Source: Pseudomonadota bacterium
GTDB lineage: Bacteria; Pseudomonadota; Gammaproteobacteria; Burkholderiales; Rhodocyclaceae
DNA length: 5,479 nt
Direction of reading: 5' to 3'
NCBI GenBank assembly: GCA_021811225.1
Contig: JAJZPJ010000174.1
Span: forward strand, 1 to 5,479
A model generated the notes under the pieces. It had not been told where the DNA came from. It searched no databases and saw nothing but the letters and a program-made list of their open reading frames with translations. The translations under genes were made by a program, and so were the position numbers. This document shows positions 1-5,479 of the stretch, one piece after another; the first letter of the stretch is position 1; each line of letters starts with the position of its first letter.

Positions 1-264
1 GGCCAACTGGGCGACCCGCTTACGCAGCAACGGCTCGCCGCCGGTGATTCGCACCCGGCTCAGGCCGCACCCGGCCAGCACCGACAGGACTCTGCGGATC
101 TCTTCGAAGGAAAGCCAGTGCGCGGGGTCCTGGTAATCAGCGAAGTCCGCCGGCATGCAGTAGGCGCATCTCAGGTCGCAACGGTCGGTGACCGAGAGCC
201 GCAGGTATTCGATGCGGCGGCCAAACTGATCGATGAGCCGGTGCTCTCCGGTTTGCCTGCTCAT
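1..264 (-). CDS. moaA: GTP 3',8-cyclase MoaA, N-terminal part (cut by left window edge)
   Basis: MoaA is a cytoplasmic radical-SAM enzyme. With MoaC it converts GTP to cyclic pyranopterin monophosphate, the first step of molybdenum cofactor synthesis. The 88 visible residues begin MSRQTGEHRLIDQFGRRIEY and carry the radical-SAM CX3CX2C motif as C29, C33 and C36 (TDRCDLRCAYCMP), followed by the SAM-contacting ITGGEPLLRK segment at about 73-82. Both are diagnostic for MoaA. The C-terminal half, with the second [4Fe-4S] cluster that binds GTP, lies outside the window. The ATG at 264-262 overlaps the stop codon of the preceding gene as ATGA. No good Shine-Dalgarno sequence precedes it, so translation is probably coupled. 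Its place at the end of a molybdoenzyme operon suggests dedicated or extra cofactor supply. Identification is firm; whether the full gene is intact cannot be seen. Confidence 0.95.
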   Translation of the reverse strand, partial: MSRQTGEHRLIDQFGRRIEYLRLSVTDRCDLRCAYCMPADFADYQDPAHWLSFEEIRRVLSVLAGCGLSRVRITGGEPLLRKRVAQLA

Positions 265-665
265 AGCGACGAAACAAACTCGGATGCCCCCGGGCGGGGG
301 CGTTGCGGCTTGTACTTGCTGACCGTGCCGATGTTCACGAAGCACGCGGGCTGTTCGCCCTCGGTCAGGGCGAACAGGGTGCGCAGGCGCGCCGAACGCA
401 TCGCCCGCCCGCTGCTGAGGCCGGTGCCGAAGCCCCTGGCGTGGGCCGACAGCAGCATGTTCTGGAGCGCGCAGCCCAGCGACACCAAGCGCTCCGGCGC
501 CGGGATGTCGGGCTCGGCCGGGCCCAGTTGCGCCGCTGAAGGCGCGGGCTCGGTCAGGCGCCGGGGCGAAACGTTCTGGCGCGAATGGATCAGCGCCTGC
601 GCGGTCTCGCTGATTTCCATTTCCAGCGCCGGCATCGTCTGCCTCGTAGCGGGCGATCTCGACAT
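261..665 (-). CDS. Nitroreductase-family protein with an in-frame internal deletion
   Basis: The 134-residue product resembles the two ends of a small YdjA-like FMN nitroreductase joined together. Residues 20-47 match the family N-terminus (ALIHSRQNVSPRRLTEPAPS, normally the RRS phosphate-binding region). Residues 56-134 match the C-terminal half, with the amphipathic helix VSLGCALQNMLLSAHARGFG at 61-80 and the NIGT strand-turn at 111-114. The roughly 60 residues normally between them, including the APDH...PW flavin-binding and dimer segment, are absent. The apparent joint lies near L47/G48, about nt 524-525. The frame stays open, so it may be translated, but FMN binding is doubtful and it may be a decaying gene. 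The start is ambiguous: ATG 665 has GGAGA 5 nt upstream, and ATG 635 (MPALEMEISE, 124 residues) has GAGG 6 nt upstream. The stop overlaps the moaA start. Its role in the operon is unknown. Confidence 0.75.
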   Translation of the reverse strand: MSRSPATRQTMPALEMEISETAQALIHSRQNVSPRRLTEPAPSAAQLGPAEPDIPAPERLVSLGCALQNMLLSAHARGFGTGLSSGRAMRSARLRTLFALTEGEQPACFVNIGTVSKYKPQRPRPGASEFVSSL

Positions 666-683
666 CGCTGTCTCCGTCTATCC

Positions 684-698
684 CCCGGCAAAGCCGGG
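684..698 (-). other. Intercistronic stem-loop
   Basis: In the 37-nt gap between the chaperone stop and the nitroreductase start there is a perfect 6-bp inverted repeat, CCCGGC-AAA-GCCGGG. No T-run follows it on the transcribed strand, so it does not look like an efficient intrinsic terminator. An mRNA-processing or stability role, or partial attenuation before the two distal genes, is possible. It overlaps a competing 5-bp hairpin (AAAGC/GCTTT, 690-704) that also takes in part of the chaperone stop codon. Confidence 0.4.
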
Positions 699-702
699 TG
701 CT

Positions 703-1359
703 TTACCGTGGATTCGCCGCCGGCATCGGCATGGCCGGTCGAATCGGGATCAACAGCGGCTCGCCGTATCGGTTCTCGGCACCGGCGCGCGGCGGATGAG
801 TCGCCCGCAAGGCGGTGAAAAAATCCTCAAGGGCTTCACCGACCAGGCTGATGTAGGCGCTTTCCGCCTGGGTCAGCAGATGTGCGAAGACGTCGGCCCA
901 GGGCTGGATGTGTTCGGTGATGAAATCAGCCAGCACCCGCCGGTCGAGGTCGCTGTCGCCCGATGCGTCGAGCAACAGCGCCAGGAAAGCCAGCAGTACG
1001 CCGACGTGATCGAGCGGCCGGTTGGCGCTGGTCAGCATCGGCGCCGCCGGAAGTTCCAGGGGATTGAAGCCGGCTGCGTCATACCAGGGGAGCAGGGCGT
1101 CGCCCCCGTCGTGACGGGCGGCAGGGAAATGCCAGAATTCTTCGGTTTCCTCCGCCTGACTGAGGACATGCGCGTAGGGCGGCAGAAAGCATCCCGACTG
1201 AAGGATGCACAGGAAATCGTAGAAATCCTGCTGGGCCTGCCGCGGGTCCAGGGGCGCACGGGCCAAGGGCGCCAGTGCGGCCAAGATGCGCGCGTCGGGG
1301 GCTTGCAGGAGCAGCCGCGAGCCGGCCTCGGCGAGCCTTGCCAATTCCTGGTCAGACAT
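703..1359 (-). CDS. TorD/DmsD-family molybdoenzyme maturation chaperone
   Basis: This 218-residue, probably all-helical cytoplasmic protein fits the TorD/NarJ-like family. These chaperones bind the Tat signal of a specific molybdoenzyme, hold it until the cofactor is inserted and delay export. Family-like parts are the FYDFLC helix (46-51) followed by FLPPYAHVL (58-66), the LDHVGVLLAFLALLL helix (116-130) with the conserved DH, and HIQPWADVFAHLL (150-162) matching the family H-x2-PW-x3-F pattern. Length is typical. ATG 1359 is preferred over ATG 1368 because GAGAAGG sits 9 nt before 1359 but abuts 1368. From 1359 the gene overlaps the end of the catalytic gene by 8 nt, which implies translational coupling and makes that enzyme its likely client. 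The C-terminal 30 residues are Pro/Arg-rich and probably disordered. No gene symbol is assigned because family members are named after their clients. Confidence 0.88.
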   Translation of the reverse strand: MSDQELARLAEAGSRLLLQAPDARILAALAPLARAPLDPRQAQQDFYDFLCILQSGCFLPPYAHVLSQAEETEEFWHFPAARHDGGDALLPWYDAAGFNPLELPAAPMLTSANRPLDHVGVLLAFLALLLDASGDSDLDRRVLADFITEHIQPWADVFAHLLTQAESAYISLVGEALEDFFTALRATHPPRAGAENRYGEPLLIPIRPAMPMPAANPR

Positions 1360-4300
1360 GGGCCACATCCTTCTCGATGCGGGCGCGCGTATTGTAGAAC
1401 ACCACGCTGCCGCCGGTGAGATCCATCAGCGACATCTGCCACACGTCGGGGTCGCGGCGCATGATCGGATTGAGATGGATGCCGGCGCGGCGCACCGCGT
1501 CGCCCTCCACGCGCTTGCCGCCGACCCGATAGTTGCTCGCGCCATAGCCCCAGTGGCCATAACCGACTTCGAACAGAATGACCCCGGGACGAATGCCTTC
1601 CAGCACCATGGCACGGCCACGGCGTTTGCCTTCGGGCGTGACGACCCAGATCCAGTCGCCGTTGGCGATGCCCAGCCGCCTGGCGTCTTCGGCAGCCACC
1701 TGCACTCCGTTGCCGGGATTTATTTCCCGCAGGGTGTAGTTCGACGCCAGGCGGGAATGCGTCTGCAGCGCGCCCTTCATGGTGATGATGGTCAGCGGCC
1801 AGTCCTTGGGGTCGTCCAACTTCTCCAGCGGTTTGCCCGAGGCCGTGGTCGGCTCCACCCAGCGCGTCGTGCCGTGGAAGAACTCGCCGTTCATGCTGTT
1901 GCGGGTCGTGCCGACCTTCTCGGCGTAAAAATGCAGGCGCTTGGTGTATTGGTACGCCAGCTTGTCGCCTTTGCGTGCGCCCGACACCGGCTGGAAGCGT
2001 CCGCCACGAACCAGGCAGCCGAGCACCGCGGGCCACTCTTCGGGCTTTAGCGAATCGGCAAATTGCTTCTGATACGGGGCGAGATCGGAGACCGCAATTT
2101 CCTCGGCTGTCGCCTTGGCTACCTCGTCGCCGCCGACGCCCTTGGCGTTGACCAGATTGGCGGTCGCCTTGAGATAAAAATCCTCGCGCCGGTTCAACGG
2201 CCAGAACTTGCCTGCGGCATCGGGAATGCCCTTCTCGCCATAGCCCGGCATCTTGATGCGCTTGGCCACGTCGATCAGGAACTCCTCCATGCAGAAGTGG
2301 CGGCCGTCCGCCGTCATCGGTGTCAGGCTCACCGCCGGCCAGCGTACGCCGGTGCCCTTGGTCAGCGTCGTCGGGAAGGTGTCCACATGGTCGTAACTCT
2401 CCAGGTAGCTGACATCCGGCAGGATGTAGTCTGCGTACATGCTGGAATCGCCCACCACGATATCCGAGGCGATGATCAGCGGGATGTTCTTGGGGTTTTT
2501 CATCGCCTCGATGAATTCCGGATTCCCCTGACTGGGCACGCTATACAGCGGCGTCGCCTTGTGCCACAGCAGAATGTCCACCCCATACGGATAGCGCTGA
2601 ATCGCCGAAGGCAGGGTTTCGGTAAACATGTTGGAGCTCAAGGGGAACCACGGCCGCTTAGACGGGTAGGGATTCTGACCGGCGGCCACCTTGGCCTTGT
2701 ATTCGCTGGTGTCCTCGTAATGGACCTTTTCGCGATTGATGATCACGCCCTTGGCCAGACCCTCGGCTTCGGGGACGCTCTCGATGTCGTAGAGCCCCTT
2801 CTTGACGTTATAGCCGCCACCGCCTGCGGTCAGCCCGCCGGTCCAGTTCATGTTGCCGATCAGGAGATTGAGCAGCAGCACCGCGACGCCATTGTAGTAG
2901 CCGTTGGGATGCTTGACGACGCCGCGGTACATGGTGCTGACGGCCTGCCGGCCGTGGCTGGTGAACTCACGCGCCACCGCGGCGATACGCTGCGCTTCGA
3001 TCCCGCAGATGGCCGCGTACTCTTCGACGCTGTGTTCCTCGGCCGCCTCGCGCAGCAGGCGGAAAGCCGACTTCACGGCCACCCCGTTGACCGTCCCCGC
3101 GTATTCGATCTGCGCCGCTTTCACCGTGCCGGCCTGTGCGGGTTTACCGCTGGCCGCATCGATGACCACGCGGTCATCTTCGCCGGTAGCCCTGGGACTA
3201 CCCAGCCCCGCGTCCTGCGCGCCCAGGAAATGGCGCGCCTGCGGGTGCTGGGGATCGACGATGACCAAATGGCTGGCGTCGGTGTGCGAGAGTTCGCCGG
3301 CCGTCACGGCGGCGGCCTGCGTCGGATAGGAGAGGTAAGCCGCGTTGTAGCGGTTGTGGTCGATGATCCAGCGGATCATCGCGAGTGCCAGCGCCCCGTC
3401 GGTACCGGGCTTGATCGGCAGCCAGCTGGCGCGGTCGCCGACCACGCCGCCGCGGCTGAGCTTGGGATCGACCACGACATACTTCAGCCCATCGGCCTTG
3501 GCGCGCGCTTCGGCAGCGAATTTACCTTGAATCTGCATCGGGAAATTGGCGTCGCCGGGCTGGGTACCCCAGTAAATGATGAACTTGGCCTCGCGCACGT
3601 CCGGCTGGGTCATGTTGATGCCGGAGAAAACGTGCTGGTGGCCGATATGGTGGCTGAGTTCGCACACATTGACGTGATCGAACACATTGACGCTGCCGAA
3701 GGTGTGCGCGAAGCGTTCGACGAAGGTCATGCGCGTGCCGACCAGGCGCCCGCCCTGAACGACGAAGCCGTTGCTGCGTTTGCCGAGTTCCGGCGCATTG
3801 GCGTCCATCAATTCATCGCGCTTGGCGTAAAGGTCGCGAAAGCCGAGCACATCGAGACCCATGCTCATGGCGTCGCCGGTGTCGGCGAAGATCTTGCCGC
3901 CTTCGCTGACGTCCGCGATCAGCGTCTCCCAGCTGATCGGTTTCCATTGGCCGCTGCCGCGTGGCCCCACGCGCTTGAGGGGCACCATCACTCGGTAGGG
4001 ATCGTAGGCGGTCTGGATGCCGGAGTTGCCCCGCGCGCAGACCGTGCCCGGGTGCCGCGCGGTGTCGATCAGCGGCGTCGTGCAGGAGGTGTACTCGCTC
4101 AGCGTGTTGGGGTGATAGGGGTTGCCGATGATGCGCTGAACGCGCCCGGTCTTGCGGTCGATCTTGACGCGCAAACCGCATTCGCTGTGGCACTGCAGGT
4201 CCACCGTATGGTGCAGGGTCCATTGCGGATTGGCCGTGAGTGCGTCGGTTTTCGGGTTGCGCAGCCATTCCGGGGTGTTGGCGTTGCCGTAGATCGGGTG

Positions 4301-4426
4301 CAGCGCCTTGCGTCCCCTGTTGGTGAAGGGCACCAGATCGACCAGCCGCTTGGAAAAACCGAGCGTGCCCGCACCCAAGCCGGCAACGGCGCTCAGAGTG
4401 AGAAAGCCTCGACGTGAGATGTCCAT
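1352..4426 (-). CDS. Tat-exported molybdopterin oxidoreductase catalytic subunit, TtrA/SrdA-like
   Basis: This is a 1024-residue DMSO-reductase-superfamily catalytic subunit that should carry bis-MGD and one Fe-S cluster on the periplasmic side. A Tat signal opens the protein (SRRGFL at 4-9, hydrophobic stretch to about 24). The Fe-S segment follows, with C79, C83 and C130 (VCARG); the expected first cysteine is D76. The predicted Mo ligand is C255 in NVCELSHH. WLPIKPGTDGALALAMIRWI lies near 325-345, and the MGD-binding C-terminal domain spans about 874-1024. Length and many central stretches resemble tetrathionate reductase TtrA: TSHGR, NGYYNG, LLNLLIGNMNWTGG, GQNPYPSKRPW and ADYILPD. The active-site loop differs from TtrA, so tetrathionate, selenate, arsenate, polysulfide or another oxyanion all remain possible. 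ATG 4426 is chosen because AAAGG lies 8 nt upstream, the Tat motif starts directly after it, and only 4 nt separate it from the previous stop. Confidence 0.9.
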   Translation of the reverse strand: MDISRRGFLTLSAVAGLGAGTLGFSKRLVDLVPFTNRGRKALHPIYGNANTPEWLRNPKTDALTANPQWTLHHTVDLQCHSECGLRVKIDRKTGRVQRIIGNPYHPNTLSEYTSCTTPLIDTARHPGTVCARGNSGIQTAYDPYRVMVPLKRVGPRGSGQWKPISWETLIADVSEGGKIFADTGDAMSMGLDVLGFRDLYAKRDELMDANAPELGKRSNGFVVQGGRLVGTRMTFVERFAHTFGSVNVFDHVNVCELSHHIGHQHVFSGINMTQPDVREAKFIIYWGTQPGDANFPMQIQGKFAAEARAKADGLKYVVVDPKLSRGGVVGDRASWLPIKPGTDGALALAMIRWIIDHNRYNAAYLSYPTQAAAVTAGELSHTDASHLVIVDPQHPQARHFLGAQDAGLGSPRATGEDDRVVIDAASGKPAQAGTVKAAQIEYAGTVNGVAVKSAFRLLREAAEEHSVEEYAAICGIEAQRIAAVAREFTSHGRQAVSTMYRGVVKHPNGYYNGVAVLLLNLLIGNMNWTGGLTAGGGGYNVKKGLYDIESVPEAEGLAKGVIINREKVHYEDTSEYKAKVAAGQNPYPSKRPWFPLSSNMFTETLPSAIQRYPYGVDILLWHKATPLYSVPSQGNPEFIEAMKNPKNIPLIIASDIVVGDSSMYADYILPDVSYLESYDHVDTFPTTLTKGTGVRWPAVSLTPMTADGRHFCMEEFLIDVAKRIKMPGYGEKGIPDAAGKFWPLNRREDFYLKATANLVNAKGVGGDEVAKATAEEIAVSDLAPYQKQFADSLKPEEWPAVLGCLVRGGRFQPVSGARKGDKLAYQYTKRLHFYAEKVGTTRNSMNGEFFHGTTRWVEPTTASGKPLEKLDDPKDWPLTIITMKGALQTHSRLASNYTLREINPGNGVQVAAEDARRLGIANGDWIWVVTPEGKRRGRAMVLEGIRPGVILFEVGYGHWGYGASNYRVGGKRVEGDAVRRAGIHLNPIMRRDPDVWQMSLMDLTGGSVVFYNTRARIEKDVAHV

Positions 4427-4430
4427 GGCA

Positions 4431-5479
4431 TCAACCTTTATTGGCAACTGAGGAAGGGGTGGATTGAGCCTCATCGCGAGGCACTGCGGCCAGCAATGCG
4501 GCCAGGATGCCCAGCGTCAACAATGCGCTCACGCCGCTGTACCAGAGCGCCTCGAAATTCAAGTGAAAGTTCAGGTAGCCGGCGCCGCTGCGATTGATGG
4601 CTTCGCCGCCGAGGAGGATGCCGATGCGGGTCGAATAACTTCCCCACACGGCACCCGCGCAGGCCAGCGCCTGGGCTACCGGGCTGCGACCGATCGGCGT
4701 GATCAACAGCAGGATGGGTGCGAGCAGGCCGATGGCGGTCCAGTTCCAGAAAATTTCCGCCGCGTACGGCCCCATGAACAGGTTGGCGGCACGCCCTTCC
4801 TCGATGGTGCCGAAGCGGCCGATCCACCACATCCAGCCGTACCAGACCACGGTACAGACGGCCAGGGCGATCACCGCCGTCCAGCGGTTGTTCTGCGGCG
4901 CGGCGACCCAACGAGCGGTCACCAGCCAGGCCAGCGCGGGCACGACGACGAGTTCCAACAGGGCTGCCACGCCGACGGCGCTGGCCAGGAAAAGCATGGC
5001 CTGAGCTGGGGAGTTCCATAACGGAACGCCGTGTTCGTTCATCAGGAACAGCGCCGAATACATCGGAGCGAACAAGCCCAGGAACATCATCGCAGCCAAC
5101 ACGATGCGCGTCCGAGCCGGACTGTCGAACAGGCTGTAATGGCGGCTACCGAAGCTGAAGATGTCGGCCAGCTTGCGCCACGCTCCGGGCAGGCGTCCGA
5201 TCTCGTCGTCCAGGCGTTGCCTCGGGATGGACTGGAAGCTCAGCCACCAAGCCAGCACCAGAAATATCGGCAGCAGGATGATGCCGTACTTGATGATCGC
5301 CGTATCCCAGTTGTACCAGCCGAGGTAGTAGCCGTAGATCAGATGCCCCGGCTGTTCCACCTCGGCCAGCACATTGACGAAGCCGCCCACGATCAAGGCT
5401 GCGATCAACGGCATGGTGAAGCGGTGTTCGACGGCATCGAATTGCCCGCGCCGGACATTGATCCAGGCATTGATCGCCC
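4431..5479 (-). CDS. NrfD/PsrC/TtrC-type membrane subunit, N-terminus cut by right window edge
   Basis: This integral membrane subunit would anchor the molybdoenzyme and pass electrons between the quinone pool and an Fe-S subunit. The 348 visible residues begin AINAWINVRRGQFDAVEHRF, before the first ATG in the window at 5414, so the true start lies outside. About eight hydrophobic helices can be seen, roughly at 23-40, 60-80, 123-146, 159-186, 200-220, 241-260, 266-289 and 313-333. Compared with TtrC, about one helix is missing at the N-terminus. Family-like features are the acidic AEVEQPGH segment after the first visible helix, PLWNSPAQAMLFLASA at 152-167, and the RIGILLGGEAINRSGAGYL loop at 284-302, which corresponds to the R-x-x-x-x-GGQ region of NrfD proteins. 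The stop lies 4 nt before the catalytic gene start. The order membrane-then-catalytic matches ttrCA and srdCA. The partner Fe-S subunit is not visible. Confidence 0.88.
   Translation of the reverse strand, partial: AINAWINVRRGQFDAVEHRFTMPLIAALIVGGFVNVLAEVEQPGHLIYGYYLGWYNWDTAIIKYGIILLPIFLVLAWWLSFQSIPRQRLDDEIGRLPGAWRKLADIFSFGSRHYSLFDSPARTRIVLAAMMFLGLFAPMYSALFLMNEHGVPLWNSPAQAMLFLASAVGVAALLELVVVPALAWLVTARWVAAPQNNRWTAVIALAVCTVVWYGWMWWIGRFGTIEEGRAANLFMGPYAAEIFWNWTAIGLLAPILLLITPIGRSPVAQALACAGAVWGSYSTRIGILLGGEAINRSGAGYLNFHLNFEALWYSGVSALLTLGILAALLAAVPRDEAQSTPSSVANKG

Noticed and set aside
684..698. Rho-independent terminator ending the operon after the chaperone gene
   Set aside because: The stem is only 6 bp and no U-run follows on the minus strand; the sequence after it is GGATAGACGG leading into a Shine-Dalgarno site.
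118..1419. Plus-strand open frame of 433 codons crossing three minus-strand genes
   Set aside because: It runs antisense across moaA, the nitroreductase and the chaperone, has no recognisable motif, and ignores the gene boundaries that fit family matches.
1032..2036. Minus-strand open frame of 334 codons in another frame of the catalytic gene
   Set aside because: It overlaps the catalytic and chaperone genes out of frame. The product is Arg-rich and low in complexity, and the in-frame protein matches the family through this region.
2063..4417. Plus-strand open frame of 784 codons opposite the catalytic gene
   Set aside because: It lies wholly antisense to the well-supported molybdoenzyme gene. 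Its translation is rich in His, Arg, Asp and Val with no recognisable domain, as expected for the shadow of a GC-rich gene.
4427..4474. Longer start of the catalytic gene at ATG 4474 (16 extra residues)
   Set aside because: It would overlap the membrane-subunit gene by over 40 nt and push the Tat motif inward. ATG 4426 has AAAGG at 8 nt and puts SRRGFL right after the start.
4431..5414. ATG 5414 as the true start of the membrane subunit
   Set aside because: The frame stays open to the window edge, and the 21 upstream residues fit the cytoplasmic loop between the first two helices of TtrC-like proteins, so the gene begins outside.

Overview
The window is a dense, GC-rich block of bacterial DNA. 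All five genes lie on the minus strand and appear to form one operon, read from the right edge to the left edge. Base composition, the MoaA N-terminus and the TtrA/SrdA-like respiratory enzyme suggest a proteobacterium, plausibly beta- or gamma-, with anaerobic or sulfur/metalloid respiration. The sequence alone does not fix the genus.

In transcription order: (1) 5479-4431, an NrfD/PsrC/TtrC-type polytopic membrane subunit that lacks only its N-terminus at the window edge; (2) 4426-1352, a 1024-residue Tat-exported molybdopterin oxidoreductase of the TtrA (tetrathionate reductase)/SrdA (selenate reductase) type; (3) 1359-703, a TorD/DmsD-type maturation chaperone; (4) 665-261, a nitroreductase-family protein that has apparently lost about 60 central residues in frame; (5) 264-1, the N-terminal 88 residues of MoaA, the first enzyme of molybdenum cofactor synthesis, cut by the left edge. 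Spacing is 4 nt, an 8-nt overlap, a 37-nt gap with a small hairpin, and a 4-nt ATGA overlap.

The genes form a coherent respiratory module. The catalytic subunit would be folded and loaded with bis-MGD in the cytoplasm with help from the chaperone, exported by Tat, and docked to a membrane NrfD-type subunit that exchanges electrons with quinol. A co-transcribed moaA would raise cofactor supply. The order (membrane subunit, then catalytic subunit) matches ttrBCA and srdBCA, so a four-cluster ferredoxin (B) subunit is expected just beyond the right edge.

The least ordinary points are an Asp in place of the first [4Fe-4S] cysteine of the catalytic subunit, a histidine-rich loop after its predicted Mo-ligand cysteine that differs from TtrA and leaves the substrate open, and the internally deleted nitroreductase kept in frame between the chaperone and moaA. 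I saw no RNA genes, mobile elements, CRISPR arrays or clear promoter. No intergenic stretch exceeds 40 bases.
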